NCBI GenBank assembly: GCA_009920815.1
Contig: RFZH01000003.1
Coordinates: 1 to 33,506 of the forward strand
DNA: 33,506 nucleotides
Direction: 5' to 3'
From: Paracoccaceae bacterium
GTDB lineage: Bacteria; Pseudomonadota; Alphaproteobacteria; Rhodobacterales; Rhodobacteraceae
The notes under the pieces are model-generated. The model saw nothing but the letters and a program-made list of their open reading frames with translations, had not been told where the DNA came from and ran no database searches. Position 1 is the first letter of the stretch, and each line of letters opens with the position of its first letter. The position numbers were made by a program, and so were the translations under genes. Of this stretch, positions 1-9,432 are shown piece after piece.

Positions 1-1904
1 CCGAGGTGCCATTTTCAGCGCCACCAAACATGTCAGAAATAGAAATTAATTTCGATTTGCCTAATGAATTACGTGCACGTGTCACCAAGGTGGATGTGGT
101 CGGGCAATCACATATTGGGGCAAACTATGTTATTGCAGATCAATTACGACGTCCCAAGGTTGGGATTATCGCGACAACCAATAGCGATGAAACAATCAAT
201 GTGTTTGATCCAATGCATTTTGTCAAAACTGCCATTGAACCGTTTGCTGACCTTCAAATTGGGACAATCGAACAGCTTTTGCTTGCATCGCCTGATATTC
301 TGATTTCTGCCGATATTGTTTCGATACCGAATGCGTCCGCGGTTTTAGAGTGGGTGCGCGGCGGTGGTTTATTAATACGCTTTGCCGGTCCCCGTATTGC
401 AGCAGCCGCTGACACATTATTGCGCGACGATCCTTTAATGCCGGTTGTTCTGCGTAATGGTGGTCGCAATTTTGGCGGTGCGATGAGCTGGGATACACCA
501 AAGCGTTTGGCCGCTTTCGATGCGCAGGGCGTTTTTGGTGGATTGGCGATCCCTGAGGATATTCTGATAAACACACAGGTTTTAGCGCAGCCAGAGTTAG
601 AGCTGAACAGCAAGACCTTAGCCAAGCTAGAAGATCAGACACCACTGGTCACCGCACTGTCCATCGGTTCAGGGCGCAGCATTTTTTTCCATACCACAGC
701 GAATACGCAGTGGTCTAACCTACCGTTGTCAGGATTGTTTGTCGACATGCTTAGCCGTTTGATCAGGCCTGGTCTGCGACAGGAAAACGATTTCGATTTA
801 GCGGGTACTAAATGGACGCCCATCCGCACATTAGATGCATTTGGTAGTGCGCGTCTAAGTTCAACCGAAATAACCAAGGCGCTGCCGATTGGGGTTTATG
901 CGTCGCAGGACCACACGATTTCGCGTAACGTTGGCGATATTTTACCGAAAATTATCCGTGCCGATTGGCCCGACATAGTTCAGGTCAAACGTGATGTCGA
1001 ACCTCCCGATACGCAAGATTTGCGCGCTCCGATTTGGATTGTTGCGTTTGCGCTTTTGATCGCTGATCTTTTTGCAAGCGCTTGGGTTTCTGGTCGGTTG
1101 TTGGCATTCGTAGTGATTATGTTTGCTGTCTCGATTGCAACGCCACGTGCCCCACTGTTTGCAGAACAAATTGTTCCTGACGAAATAGCCTTGGCGCATG
1201 TAAAGACATCGGACCGAACGGTCGACGAAATTGCATTTGCAGGATTGCTAGGTTTAACCGAGACCTTATTTTTGCGCACGTCTATTGAACCAAGTCCTCC
1301 GGTTTCTGTCGATCTAGAAAAGGATGACATCGCGCTTTTTCCTTTATTGTATTGGCCTATTACCGATCAGCAACCCATTCCGTCTGACCAGTCCTACGCA
1401 AAACTAAATTCATACTTGGCGTCAGGTGGCGTTATTTTGTTTGACACGCGCGATGCCGGACAATCGCGTGCTATCTCGCCGGTAAATGGTACCCTGCGCC
1501 GGCTGTTGTCTGGGTTAAACATACCGCCGCTTGATATTGTTCCTGCGGATCATGTCTTAACCCGTGCATTTTATTTATTGCAAAGCTTTCCTGGGCGCTA
1601 TGCAGAGGGGTCTGTGTGGATCGAAGCCGCGCCCGAAAACACTGTGCAGGGACAAGATAGGCCTTTTCGTGCGCTTAATGATGGTGTGACACCTGTCTTG
1701 ATAGGTGGAAACGACTGGGCCGCTGCTTGGGCGATTGATGATCAAGGCCGAGCATTATTACCCGTTGGTCGCGGATTTTCCGGCGAACGGCAGCGCGAAA
1801 TGGCGCGGCGCTTTGGCGTAAATTTGGTGATGCACGTATTGATGGGGAACTACAAGTCAGACCAAGTTCACGTGCCTGCATTACTCGAAAGGCTTGGCCA
1901 ATGA
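1..1904 (+). CDS. DUF4159 domain membrane protein, 5' end outside window
   Basis: The reading frame is open to the left edge, and the GTG at base 6 in the ORF track is probably internal, so this is the C-terminal part of a longer protein. About 632 residues are visible. The first half resembles a glutamine-amidotransferase-like or BatA-type extracellular fold, with phrases such as VLEWVRGGGLLIRFAGPR. Two adjacent hydrophobic stretches follow near visible residues 340-380. The C-terminal part (from about 395) matches DUF4159, with an ALFPLLYWPI segment, YLASGGVILFDTRD and a final GVNLVMHVLMGNYKSDQVH. In Rhodobacterales, such proteins usually lie downstream of MoxR ATPase and DUF58 genes and are about 900 residues long; those genes would be left of the window. 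The stop overlaps the next start as ATGA, so the two are probably co-translated. Molecular function is unknown; a cell-envelope role is inferred. Confidence 0.85.
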   Translation, partial: EVPFSAPPNMSEIEINFDLPNELRARVTKVDVVGQSHIGANYVIADQLRRPKVGIIATTNSDETINVFDPMHFVKTAIEPFADLQIGTIEQLLLASPDILISADIVSIPNASAVLEWVRGGGLLIRFAGPRIAAAADTLLRDDPLMPVVLRNGGRNFGGAMSWDTPKRLAAFDAQGVFGGLAIPEDILINTQVLAQPELELNSKTLAKLEDQTPLVTALSIGSGRSIFFHTTANTQWSNLPLSGLFVDMLSRLIRPGLRQENDFDLAGTKWTPIRTLDAFGSARLSSTEITKALPIGVYASQDHTISRNVGDILPKIIRADWPDIVQVKRDVEPPDTQDLRAPIWIVAFALLIADLFASAWVSGRLLAFVVIMFAVSIATPRAPLFAEQIVPDEIALAHVKTSDRTVDEIAFAGLLGLTETLFLRTSIEPSPPVSVDLEKDDIALFPLLYWPITDQQPIPSDQSYAKLNSYLASGGVILFDTRDAGQSRAISPVNGTLRRLLSGLNIPPLDIVPADHVLTRAFYLLQSFPGRYAEGSVWIEAAPENTVQGQDRPFRALNDGVTPVLIGGNDWAAAWAIDDQGRALLPVGRGFSGERQREMARRFGVNLVMHVLMGNYKSDQVHVPALLERLGQ

Positions 1905-3958
1905 ACCACGATATTGTTTTTGCGCCCTTGGTTGATGTGTCCTTACTTTGGCTATCTCTCGCATTAACCGTCGCTACCTGTGGATACGCGGCATGGATCA
2001 GAGTGTCAGGCTGGGCTTTGCGCGCGGCTGCCATGATGTGTATTGTCATGGCCTTGGCCCAGCCATCTTTCCGGCAACGGGATACACAACCGTTGGATGA
2101 TGTTGTTTTGATTGTAGAAGATAGAACGGCTTCGCAAGCATTGGGATCTCGGGCAGAGCAAACAGATCGTGTTGGCCAATTATTGCGTGATCAGCTAACG
2201 CAGTTGCCAAATCTAACGGTGCAAACGATTTCTGTCTCTGACAGTCCTAGCAATCAAGGGACGCAGGTGTTTGAGGCGATTTCACAAGCACAGGCAGATA
2301 TTCCTGCGCGCCAACTATCATCGATCTTTATCCTATCAGATGGGCAGGTGCATGATGTCCCAAACGTGGTTGATTTCGGTATTCCCGTTCATCACATCGT
2401 AACGGGAACACGTAACGAATATGACCGCAAGATTACGATTACGAACGCGCCAGCTTATGCGATTTTGGGTGAACCTGTCAAAATGACAGTGCGCATTGAT
2501 GATGTGGGCAATCAAATGCGTGAGGCTGAGCCCGTGGTTGTCGAAGTAAATCTAGGGGGCGGGGCAAGGTATGAATTTCCAACCATAACTGGCCGAGAAA
2601 CCGAACTTGAGCTAAATCTAACCCATGCAGGGCAGACAATTTTTGAATTCCGAGTTGAACCCATAGCGGGTGAACTGACCACAGAAAACAATACGACTTT
2701 TTTGTCTGTGAATGCTATCCGTGATCGGCTGCGTGTGTTGTTGGTGTCTGGTTTGCCACATGCGGGTGCACGTGTTTGGCGCAATCTTCTGAAATCGGAC
2801 AGTTCAGTCGACTTGGTCCATTTTACCATCCTTCGGCCACCTGAAAAGCAAGACGGTGTTCCCGTGTCAGAGCTCTCGTTGATCGCGTTCCCAACTCGTG
2901 AATTATTTTTGGAAAAGATTGATGATTTTGATCTGATCATTTTTGATAGATACAAGCGCCGGGGTATTTTGCCGAACGCGTACCTTGATAATATTGCCAC
3001 TTATGTGGAACAAGGTGGGGCTGTCTTGATTGCAGCAGGGCCCGATTTTGCGTCAGCACAATCCCTAGCGCGAACGCCGCTTGATCGCATTTTGCCAGGG
3101 CGGGCGTCGGCCCTAGTGCGGCGTGATAGTTTTAAGCCGGTTGTAACAGATCTGGGACAACGCCATCCTGTGACGGCTGATTTGCCCGGGCAAGAAACCT
3201 GGGGTCCATGGGCACGGCAATTGGACTTGGAGCTGAACCGTGGACAGGTTTTGATGGAGGGGGCTGATGAACGCCCGTTATTGATTTTGGACCGCGTCGG
3301 GCAGGGGCGTGTTGCGTTATTGGCGTCAGATCATGTTTGGCTTTGGTATCGACAATTTCAAGGAGGGGGCCCACAGCAAGAACTCTTGCGGCGCATGGCG
3401 CATTGGTTGATGAAAGAGCCCGATCTTGAAGAAGAGACTTTGATCGCCACCCAGATTGAGGATGGATTACTAATCAAACGCCGAACGTTGGCAGAGATAG
3501 CATCACCAGTTTTGATTACAAAGCCCAACGGAGATCGTGTTACACAAAATTTGCTGCGCGATGAGGATGGTCAATTTTCGGCTACATTTCAAACAGACGA
3601 TCAGGGGATTTTTCAGTTGTCTGATGGAACACTATCCATTGCGGTTTCACGTGGCGTTGTTGCGCCAATCGAATTGAATGAGGCGTTGGCAACCCCTGCG
3701 CGATTGGCACCGATCGTTGCGACAACACGGGGCGGGCAAGTTTGGGCAGATGAAATGCCATTGCGCCTGCGTGAGGTAAAACAAGGCCGACCAGCTGCAG
3801 GACGTGGTTGGTTGGGTGTTTTGCGGCGGGACGCAAAAGACGTTGTGGATATCAAACTACGGCCGCTTTTGCCGGTTTGGGCAGGGCTTTTGTTGATACT
3901 TGGTTTGATCCTAGCCGCCTGGTTACGAGAGGGCCGCCGCGCGTCATCCGTTGATTAA
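1901..3958 (+). CDS. Large membrane protein with VWA-like and amidotransferase-like regions
   Basis: A 685-residue protein coupled to the DUF4159 gene by an ATGA overlap. It has one or two hydrophobic segments at the N-terminus (about residues 8-50), a long extracytoplasmic region and a C-terminal anchor (about 655-677, PVWAGLLLILGLILAAW). Residues 65-150 look like a von Willebrand A fold: VEDRTAS sits where a DxSxS metal site is expected, with Thr for the first Ser, and LSDGQ follows later. Around residue 365, YVEQGGAVLIAAGPDF resembles the class I glutamine-amidotransferase-like fold seen in this family, without an obvious catalytic Cys. Homologues accompany MoxR/DUF58/DUF4159 genes and recall the Bat proteins. 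The last 15 bases overlap the convergent DUF599 gene. The exact function is unknown. Confidence 0.8.
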   Translation: MNHDIVFAPLVDVSLLWLSLALTVATCGYAAWIRVSGWALRAAAMMCIVMALAQPSFRQRDTQPLDDVVLIVEDRTASQALGSRAEQTDRVGQLLRDQLTQLPNLTVQTISVSDSPSNQGTQVFEAISQAQADIPARQLSSIFILSDGQVHDVPNVVDFGIPVHHIVTGTRNEYDRKITITNAPAYAILGEPVKMTVRIDDVGNQMREAEPVVVEVNLGGGARYEFPTITGRETELELNLTHAGQTIFEFRVEPIAGELTTENNTTFLSVNAIRDRLRVLLVSGLPHAGARVWRNLLKSDSSVDLVHFTILRPPEKQDGVPVSELSLIAFPTRELFLEKIDDFDLIIFDRYKRRGILPNAYLDNIATYVEQGGAVLIAAGPDFASAQSLARTPLDRILPGRASALVRRDSFKPVVTDLGQRHPVTADLPGQETWGPWARQLDLELNRGQVLMEGADERPLLILDRVGQGRVALLASDHVWLWYRQFQGGGPQQELLRRMAHWLMKEPDLEEETLIATQIEDGLLIKRRTLAEIASPVLITKPNGDRVTQNLLRDEDGQFSATFQTDDQGIFQLSDGTLSIAVSRGVVAPIELNEALATPARLAPIVATTRGGQVWADEMPLRLREVKQGRPAAGRGWLGVLRRDAKDVVDIKLRPLLPVWAGLLLILGLILAAWLREGRRASSVD

Positions 3959-4636
3959 CAATTCACGTGATTGCGATAAAAACTCGCGTCTCCATAGCAC
4001 GGCCAATGTGACCACTGTCGCACCTATCAGCGCAACTGGGCCAACCAGCCAAGACAACGAACAAATTGAAAAATATACAGACCGCAATCCGCGATTGTAA
4101 CTGCGCGCAGCCGTTATGTTTAATGCGCCCGCTTGCGCTGCGCGTCCTGGTGTCAACGGGTCGTCTGGGTCATTGGGGACAGATGCCATAACGATGGCAC
4201 AATATCCAAAAAGCCGATGCGACCAAACGAATTTTAAAAAAGCGTTGGTGACAAAAAACAGAACGATAAACAGTTTTATTTCCCAGACCACTTGCGGGTC
4301 TTTGGATAAAGTTAATTCGTTCGCCAGACCGACAAAACGATCTGCGTTACCGATCATTGCAAAAAGACCCCCTATTGCGATCATGCTGGCCGACGCGAAA
4401 AATGATGTGCCTTGTCTTAGGCCATTCATGATTTGTGCATCAAATATTCTGTTGTCGCGAGCAGCCATATTTTGCATCCATTCACGCCGATAACGTGTCA
4501 TGACTTGGCTGGTTGACGGCCGTGAATTCGGGGCATTTTCAATGACTAAACCGATAAGAAACCATGTTAGGAAAAGCACGCAAAGCGCACCAACGTCCCA
4601 TGCTGAAAAAAGGTGTATGCGGTCGATCCAAGTCAT
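3944..4636 (-). CDS. DUF599 family inner-membrane protein
   Basis: A 230-residue polytopic membrane protein. Four hydrophobic regions are visible: about 13-32 (GALCVLFLTWFLIGLVI), 75-95, 115-148 and 185-213. The segment between the first two, with RYRREWMQNMAARDNRIFDAQ, is characteristic of DUF599, a family common in Alphaproteobacteria with no established function. Length fits the family. The gene converges on the upstream membrane protein gene with a 15-base overlap and diverges from glcD across an 81-base gap. No good ribosome binding site precedes the ATG. Family assignment is fairly secure; the role is unknown. Confidence 0.85.
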   Translation of the reverse strand: MTWIDRIHLFSAWDVGALCVLFLTWFLIGLVIENAPNSRPSTSQVMTRYRREWMQNMAARDNRIFDAQIMNGLRQGTSFFASASMIAIGGLFAMIGNADRFVGLANELTLSKDPQVVWEIKLFIVLFFVTNAFLKFVWSHRLFGYCAIVMASVPNDPDDPLTPGRAAQAGALNITAARSYNRGLRSVYFSICSLSWLVGPVALIGATVVTLAVLWRREFLSQSRELLING

Positions 4637-4659
4637 AACATAACGTGTAATAGGTCAAT

Positions 4660-4703
4660 TTGAACTTGCCAATCATAAAAATTGGTTATATTTATTTACC
4701 AAT
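4660..4703 (+). promoter_or_regulatory. Putative glcDEF promoter with dyad operator
   Basis: The gap before glcD holds a perfect inverted repeat, ATTGGT (4681-4686), 11 bases, then ACCAAT (4698-4703). This has the T-N11-A form expected for LysR-type regulators. A third half-site CCAAT (4669-4673) forms another dyad with the first arm (spacer 7). A possible -35 TTGCCA (4666-4671) and -10 TATTTA (4689-4694) with a 17-base spacer overlap the dyads, so a bound regulator could block or position polymerase. No regulator gene is in the window. GntR-type control, as for E. coli GlcC, is an alternative. The dyads are seen directly; the function is inferred. Confidence 0.5.
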
Positions 4704-4717
4704 ATGCGAGGTGAACC

Positions 4718-6157
4718 ATGGAAATGCCTATCCCAAGCGATTTTCGGATCGCACGTAAATCGGAACTTATGTCACGTCTTCGCGCGGTTTTGCCGCCCGA
4801 ATGTGTTATTGATGATCCCATGGAGACGCGCGCATACGAATGCGATGCGCTTTCGGCGTATCGCTGCGCGCCACTTGGCGTTGTGTTGCCCTACACAACC
4901 GAACAAGTTGCGACAGCGCTAAAGATTTGCTTCGAAATGGACATACCCGTTGTTCCGCGTGGCGCGGGAACATCGTTAGCGGGTGGTTCGTTGCCGACAG
5001 CCGATAGCATCATTTTGGGCGTCGCGCGCATGAATGACGTTCTTGAAACTGATTATGCCAATCGGTTTGTTCGTGTCCAAACGGGACGCACCAATTTATC
5101 GGTGACAGGCGCTGTTGAAGCGGACGGATATTTTTATGCACCTGATCCTTCGAGTCAGCTTGCCTGCGCCATTGCAGGGAATATTGCGATGAATTCAGGG
5201 GGCGCGCATTGCTTGAAATATGGTGTAACCTCTAACAATTTGCTAGGTGTGCGCCTTGTAACAATGCAGGGTGAGATTGTTGATATCGGCGGCGCACAGC
5301 TGGATGCCGCTGGCATGGATTTATTAGGGGTCATCTGTGGGTCCGAAGGCCAGTTAGGTGTCGTAACCGAAGCCACGTTGCGCATTTTGCACAAGCCAGA
5401 AGGTGCATTACCCGTTTTGATAGGCTTTGACAGTAACGAAGTCGCCGGGGCGTGTGTCTCAGATATTATTCGTGCGGGCGTGTTGCCTGTCGCCATCGAA
5501 TTCATGGACCGTCCATGTATCCGCGCGACCGAAGAATTTGCCAAAGCGGGGTATCCCGATTGCGAAGCTCTTTTAATCATCGAAGTTGAAGGCAGCCCAT
5601 TAGAAATTGAAGAGCAATTAGAAAAAATAATGTCCATCGCTGCGGCGCATGACCCTGTTGAAGTGCGGCGGGCAAATGACTCGGATGAAGCGGCCCGTAT
5701 TTGGTTGGGCCGCAAATCCGCTTTTGGCGCAATGGGCCAAATCAATGATTACATGTGCCTTGACGGGACCATACCTGTGTCCAAACTACCCTATGTTTTG
5801 CGGCGCATCGGTGAAATGAGCCAACAGTTTGGATTGGGTGTTGGAAACGTGTTTCACGCGGGTGATGGCAATATGCATCCGTTAATCTTATACAACGCAA
5901 ACGAACCAGGTCAGTTGGAATTGTGTGAACAATTCGGCGCAGAGATCCTCAAGCTTTGTGTCGAGGTCGGTGGTTGTTTAACTGGGGAACATGGTGTTGG
6001 TATCGAAAAACGCGACTTGATGGATCATCAATTTGCGCCCGATGATCTTGAGGCTCAGATGGCGATCAAGGATGTTTTCGATCCAAAATGGCTCTTGAAT
6101 CCGGCCAAGGTTTTTCCGTTGGCTGCGTCAGAACGCCGTCGCGATCAAGGTCTGTGA
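4718..6157 (+). CDS. glcD: Glycolate oxidase, FAD-binding subunit GlcD
   Basis: A 479-residue FAD-linked oxidase, the catalytic subunit that oxidises glycolate to glyoxylate at the inner membrane. The PCMH-type FAD domain includes PRGAGTSLAGG (about 80-90) and DPSSQLACAIAGNIAMNSGG (about 143-162). The C-terminal FAD-oxidase domain has HAGDGNMHP near residue 381 and GEHGVGIEK near 422, both typical of GlcD and D-lactate dehydrogenases. The length is normal for GlcD. GAGG lies six bases before the ATG and supports this start. glcE begins directly after the stop, and the glcDEF order makes glycolate the likeliest substrate, although D-lactate-type activity cannot be excluded from sequence alone. 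Confidence 0.95.
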   Translation: MEMPIPSDFRIARKSELMSRLRAVLPPECVIDDPMETRAYECDALSAYRCAPLGVVLPYTTEQVATALKICFEMDIPVVPRGAGTSLAGGSLPTADSIILGVARMNDVLETDYANRFVRVQTGRTNLSVTGAVEADGYFYAPDPSSQLACAIAGNIAMNSGGAHCLKYGVTSNNLLGVRLVTMQGEIVDIGGAQLDAAGMDLLGVICGSEGQLGVVTEATLRILHKPEGALPVLIGFDSNEVAGACVSDIIRAGVLPVAIEFMDRPCIRATEEFAKAGYPDCEALLIIEVEGSPLEIEEQLEKIMSIAAAHDPVEVRRANDSDEAARIWLGRKSAFGAMGQINDYMCLDGTIPVSKLPYVLRRIGEMSQQFGLGVGNVFHAGDGNMHPLILYNANEPGQLELCEQFGAEILKLCVEVGGCLTGEHGVGIEKRDLMDHQFAPDDLEAQMAIKDVFDPKWLLNPAKVFPLAASERRRDQGL

Positions 6158-6158
6158 G

Positions 6159-7256
6159 ATGGATTATCAACCAACGTCCGAAGCTGAATTGTCAGAGATT
6201 GTCAAAGCGACAACAAATCCGCTCGCCATTGTTGGTGGCGGTACGCGCCGTGCGCGCCCTGTCAAAGGTGATATGGTTTCAACTGCGGGGATTTCGGGTA
6301 TCGTAGATTATGAGCCAGGCGCCCTGACCATGGTTGCGCGTGCTGGAACGCCATTGTTCGAGATCGAAGCAACCTTGGCCAAAGAAAATCAGCAATTGGC
6401 GTTTGAACCATTAAGCTTGGCAGGCATTCTGGGATCGTCAGGACACAGTACAATAGGTGGCGTTTTTGCTGCAAACGCAAGCGGTTCGAGACGCATCCAA
6501 GCTGGTGCAGCGCGTGATTTTTTGTTGGGCGTTCGATTTGTTGATGGCGCTGGTAAGATTGTTAAGAATGGTGGTCGCGTGATGAAAAATGTTACCGGCT
6601 ACGACTTGGTAAAATTGCTTGCGGGCAGCTGGGGGACATTGGGAATCCTGAGTGAAGTATCGTTCAAAGTTTTGCCAATTTCTGATGTGTCAGCGACCTT
6701 GTCGATGAAAGCCGACGATCCAAAAACGGCGATCGACATTATGACCACCTGTATGAATACAGCATTTGATGTGACTGGTGCTGCTTATGATGCTGTTGCA
6801 GGATGTGTCTATATACGTATCGAGGGTTTTGAAAAATCAGTTGCCTATCGGTCAGGGGCTTTGCAGCAGATAGTATCAAAATTTGGGGCGGTCGATATAT
6901 TGGAAATGACCGCATCGCGTGCGGTATGGACGCAGATACAAAACCTATCCATGTTACAGAACCGAGACGGCGATCTATGGCGCGTGTCCGTTAAACCCAC
7001 AGATGGCGCAAATGTTGTGCATGCCATTTCACCCGATGCTTATGTTATGGACTGGTCTGGTGGTTCAATTTGGATGCGCGTGTCAAAGGGAATGGACGTG
7101 CGTGGTGCACTGGGTTCGATTGCTGGGCATGCAACCTGTTATGTCGGTGACGCAGCTATGTTTCATCCTGAACCCGAAAACGTGCGCGTGCTTACAGATG
7201 CAATCCGCAGAAAATATGATCCAAAGGCTATTTTGAACCAAGGATTGATGGGCTAA
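6159..7256 (+). CDS. glcE: Glycolate oxidase, FAD-binding subunit GlcE
   Basis: A 365-residue shorter FAD-binding protein homologous to the N-terminal half of GlcD. The PCMH fold is shown by LAIVGGGTRRARPVKG near residue 23, STIGGVFAANASGSRR (about 97-112) and RVMKNVTGYDLVKLLAGSWG (about 139-158), a GlcE signature. The C-terminus ends in the usual FHPEPENVRVLTDAIRRKYD...ILNQG, the short FAD-oxidase tail. It starts two bases after the glcD stop, and its last base is the first base of the glcF ATG (TAATG overlap), so translation is tightly coupled. It is needed for the GlcDEF complex; its separate catalytic role is not clear in the family. Confidence 0.94.
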   Translation: MDYQPTSEAELSEIVKATTNPLAIVGGGTRRARPVKGDMVSTAGISGIVDYEPGALTMVARAGTPLFEIEATLAKENQQLAFEPLSLAGILGSSGHSTIGGVFAANASGSRRIQAGAARDFLLGVRFVDGAGKIVKNGGRVMKNVTGYDLVKLLAGSWGTLGILSEVSFKVLPISDVSATLSMKADDPKTAIDIMTTCMNTAFDVTGAAYDAVAGCVYIRIEGFEKSVAYRSGALQQIVSKFGAVDILEMTASRAVWTQIQNLSMLQNRDGDLWRVSVKPTDGANVVHAISPDAYVMDWSGGSIWMRVSKGMDVRGALGSIAGHATCYVGDAAMFHPEPENVRVLTDAIRRKYDPKAILNQGLMG

Positions 7257-8578
7257 TGCAAACATTTTTCGAACCTGATCAATTGATTGATCCAGATTTC
7301 AAACGTTCTAATGAAATTTTGCGCGCCTGTGTCCATTGCGGTTTTTGTACGGCGACCTGTCCCACATATCAAGTGCTGGGCGATGAATTGGATAGCCCGC
7401 GTGGACGCATTTACTTGATCAAGGATATGTTGGAAAACAATCGTATCCCTGATGCCAAAACGGTGAAACATATTGATCGGTGTTTGTCCTGTTTGGCATG
7501 TATGACGACCTGTCCATCGGGTGTGCATTATATGCATTTGATTGACCACGCACGCGCATATGTGAACGAACATTATCAACGACCTTGGCATGATCGTGCT
7601 CTTCGATGGATCTTATCTCAGGTTATCCCTTATCCTACACGGTTTAGGGTTGCGATGCTGGCGGCTAAAATGGCGCGGCCCTTTGCGCGGCTCATACCTG
7701 ATGCGCGGTTGCGGGCCATGGTCTCAATGGCGCCAAAGCACATTCCGCCTGTAAGCCGGAATGACGATCCTCAAACGTTTCGCGCTGTTGGAAAAAAGAC
7801 AAAGCGCGTTGCATTAATGACGGGATGTGCCCAACGTGCGCTCAACACAGATATCAACGATGCGACCATCCGTGTCTTGCAACGGTTTGGTTGTGATGTT
7901 GTGATCCCCGAAGGACAGGGGTGCTGTGGCGCGTTAACGCATCACATGGGGCAGACGGAAAATTCGCATGCATCAGCAGCTGCAAATATTAAATCGTGGA
8001 TGACCGAGGTAAAGGGTGCTGGTTTGGATGCGATTGTTATTAATACCAGCGGGTGTGGCACGACGGTGAAAGACTATGGCCATATGTTTCGTGATACGCC
8101 ATTGGCGGCAGATGCGGCCATCATTTCAGGCTTGGCCAAAGATATATCCGAGGTGCTGATGGATCTTGATATTCCGCAAGTAGAACATAAAGATTTGGTT
8201 GTTGCCTATCACGCGGCCTGTTCATTGCAACATGGACAAAAAATTAAGGATCACCCCAAAACGCTATTGAAACGCACAGGCTTTCAGGTGGCGGAGCCGC
8301 GCGACCCTCATCTATGTTGTGGTTCCGCCGGTACGTATAATTTGTTGCAGCCTGAAATATCTGGTCAGTTGAAACTGCGAAAAGTTAAGACGCTTGAAGC
8401 GGTGCGTCCAGATATTATCTCTGCAGGTAATATTGGGTGCATGATGCAAATCGGATCAGGAACCGAGGTTCCTGTTGTCCATACTGTTGAACTGATTGAC
8501 TGGGCGACAGGCGGCCCAAAACCTGCTGCACTGGATCGTAAATTGACCAAAGGTCATCCTATCCCTAAATTGCGTTAA
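7256..8578 (+). CDS. glcF: Glycolate oxidase, iron-sulfur subunit GlcF
   Basis: A 440-residue iron-sulfur subunit that passes electrons from the flavin subunits to the membrane quinone pool. Two 4Fe-4S motifs are visible near the N-terminus: CVHCGFCTATCP (Cys25, 28, 31, 35) and CLSCLACMTTCP (Cys76, 79, 82, 86). The rest holds two CCG cysteine-rich domains, with GCCGALTHHMG in the first and CCGSAGTYNLLQ in the second, plus TGCAQ and HAACSLQHG. Length and layout match alphaproteobacterial GlcF. It closes the operon; no clear terminator follows before the protease gene 66 bases on. Confidence 0.95.
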   Translation: MQTFFEPDQLIDPDFKRSNEILRACVHCGFCTATCPTYQVLGDELDSPRGRIYLIKDMLENNRIPDAKTVKHIDRCLSCLACMTTCPSGVHYMHLIDHARAYVNEHYQRPWHDRALRWILSQVIPYPTRFRVAMLAAKMARPFARLIPDARLRAMVSMAPKHIPPVSRNDDPQTFRAVGKKTKRVALMTGCAQRALNTDINDATIRVLQRFGCDVVIPEGQGCCGALTHHMGQTENSHASAAANIKSWMTEVKGAGLDAIVINTSGCGTTVKDYGHMFRDTPLAADAAIISGLAKDISEVLMDLDIPQVEHKDLVVAYHAACSLQHGQKIKDHPKTLLKRTGFQVAEPRDPHLCCGSAGTYNLLQPEISGQLKLRKVKTLEAVRPDIISAGNIGCMMQIGSGTEVPVVHTVELIDWATGGPKPAALDRKLTKGHPIPKLR

Positions 8579-8644
8579 TCTTCGGTTGGCCATACTTTTG
8601 CCCAAACTACTTGATATAGAATCAGGAGTTTTGGAGGCCTGTTA

Positions 8645-9430
8645 GTGAAGAGTTTATTTGTTACCCTTTGGTTGTCTCTCACGGCAACTATGTCAAATGC
8701 ACAATCGACCCAATTGCACAGTCTGGATTCTATAAATCAAGCACGTCAATGGGCGTCGGTTGGCCGGTTATCTTTTGGCCAAGGAAGCGGGTTCTGTACC
8801 GCGACGTTGATTGACTTTGACTTGGTTTTGACTGCCGCACATTGTCTATATGACGCGAAAACGGGCAAACCTTTTCCAACGAACAGTTTTGAGTTTCAGG
8901 CAGGTTGGCGCAACGGACGTGCCGAAGCCTATCGTAATATTCGCGAGGCGCGGCCTGATCCAGATTACCGCTTTGACAATACGGTCAGTATTGAACGCAT
9001 CAAAAACGATATAGCTCTTGTGCGTCTTGATCATGCCATTAAAAATCCGCTTATCCAGCCCCTATCGATTTCGACGTTGCCCGAGGCCGGACAAACGGTT
9101 GGTGTTATTTCATATGCACGCGGCCGGATGAACGCGCCATCAATTCAAGACACCTGCGTTGTCACTGCGCGACAAGAGGGTGTTTTGATAATGACCTGCG
9201 ACGTTGATTACGGCGCCTCTGGATCACCGGTATTTATCGAGGGCGAGGACGGCGTTATGATCGTGTCGGTCGTTTCTGCGATGGCAGAAATGGGCGGTAA
9301 AAAGGTGTCTCTTGGCACATCTTTGTTAGATGCGATCACTCAGATCAACGCGCGCATGTCACCAACGGATGAACTAAATGATGAATCAATGCGCCGTCGC
9401 AACACCGGTGCTAAATTTGTGCGTCCTTAG
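8645..9430 (+). CDS. Secreted trypsin-like serine protease
   Basis: A 261-residue S1-family serine protease of the V8/glutamyl-endopeptidase kind. An N-terminal signal peptide (about 1-19, MKSLFVTLWLSLTATMSNAQ) directs export to the periplasm or outside. The catalytic triad is visible: His66 in TAAHC, Asp122 in NDIALVRLD and Ser192 in GASGSP. Four cysteines (51, 67, 171, 185) fit two disulfides. The start is GTG, supported by GGAGG seven bases upstream. Roseobacters often carry such proteases, but the target here is unknown. It lies alone between glcF and hsp20 on the same strand, with gaps on both sides. Confidence 0.88.
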   Translation: MKSLFVTLWLSLTATMSNAQSTQLHSLDSINQARQWASVGRLSFGQGSGFCTATLIDFDLVLTAAHCLYDAKTGKPFPTNSFEFQAGWRNGRAEAYRNIREARPDPDYRFDNTVSIERIKNDIALVRLDHAIKNPLIQPLSISTLPEAGQTVGVISYARGRMNAPSIQDTCVVTARQEGVLIMTCDVDYGASGSPVFIEGEDGVMIVSVVSAMAEMGGKKVSLGTSLLDAITQINARMSPTDELNDESMRRRNTGAKFVRP

Positions 9431-9432
9431 TG

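Noticed and set aside
2512-3000. 162-residue minus-strand ORF inside the membrane protein gene
   Set aside because: Ser/Arg-rich shadow translation with no support.
5155-5745. 196-residue minus-strand ORF inside glcD
   Set aside because: It is a shadow of glcD in another frame, with no family signature or binding site.
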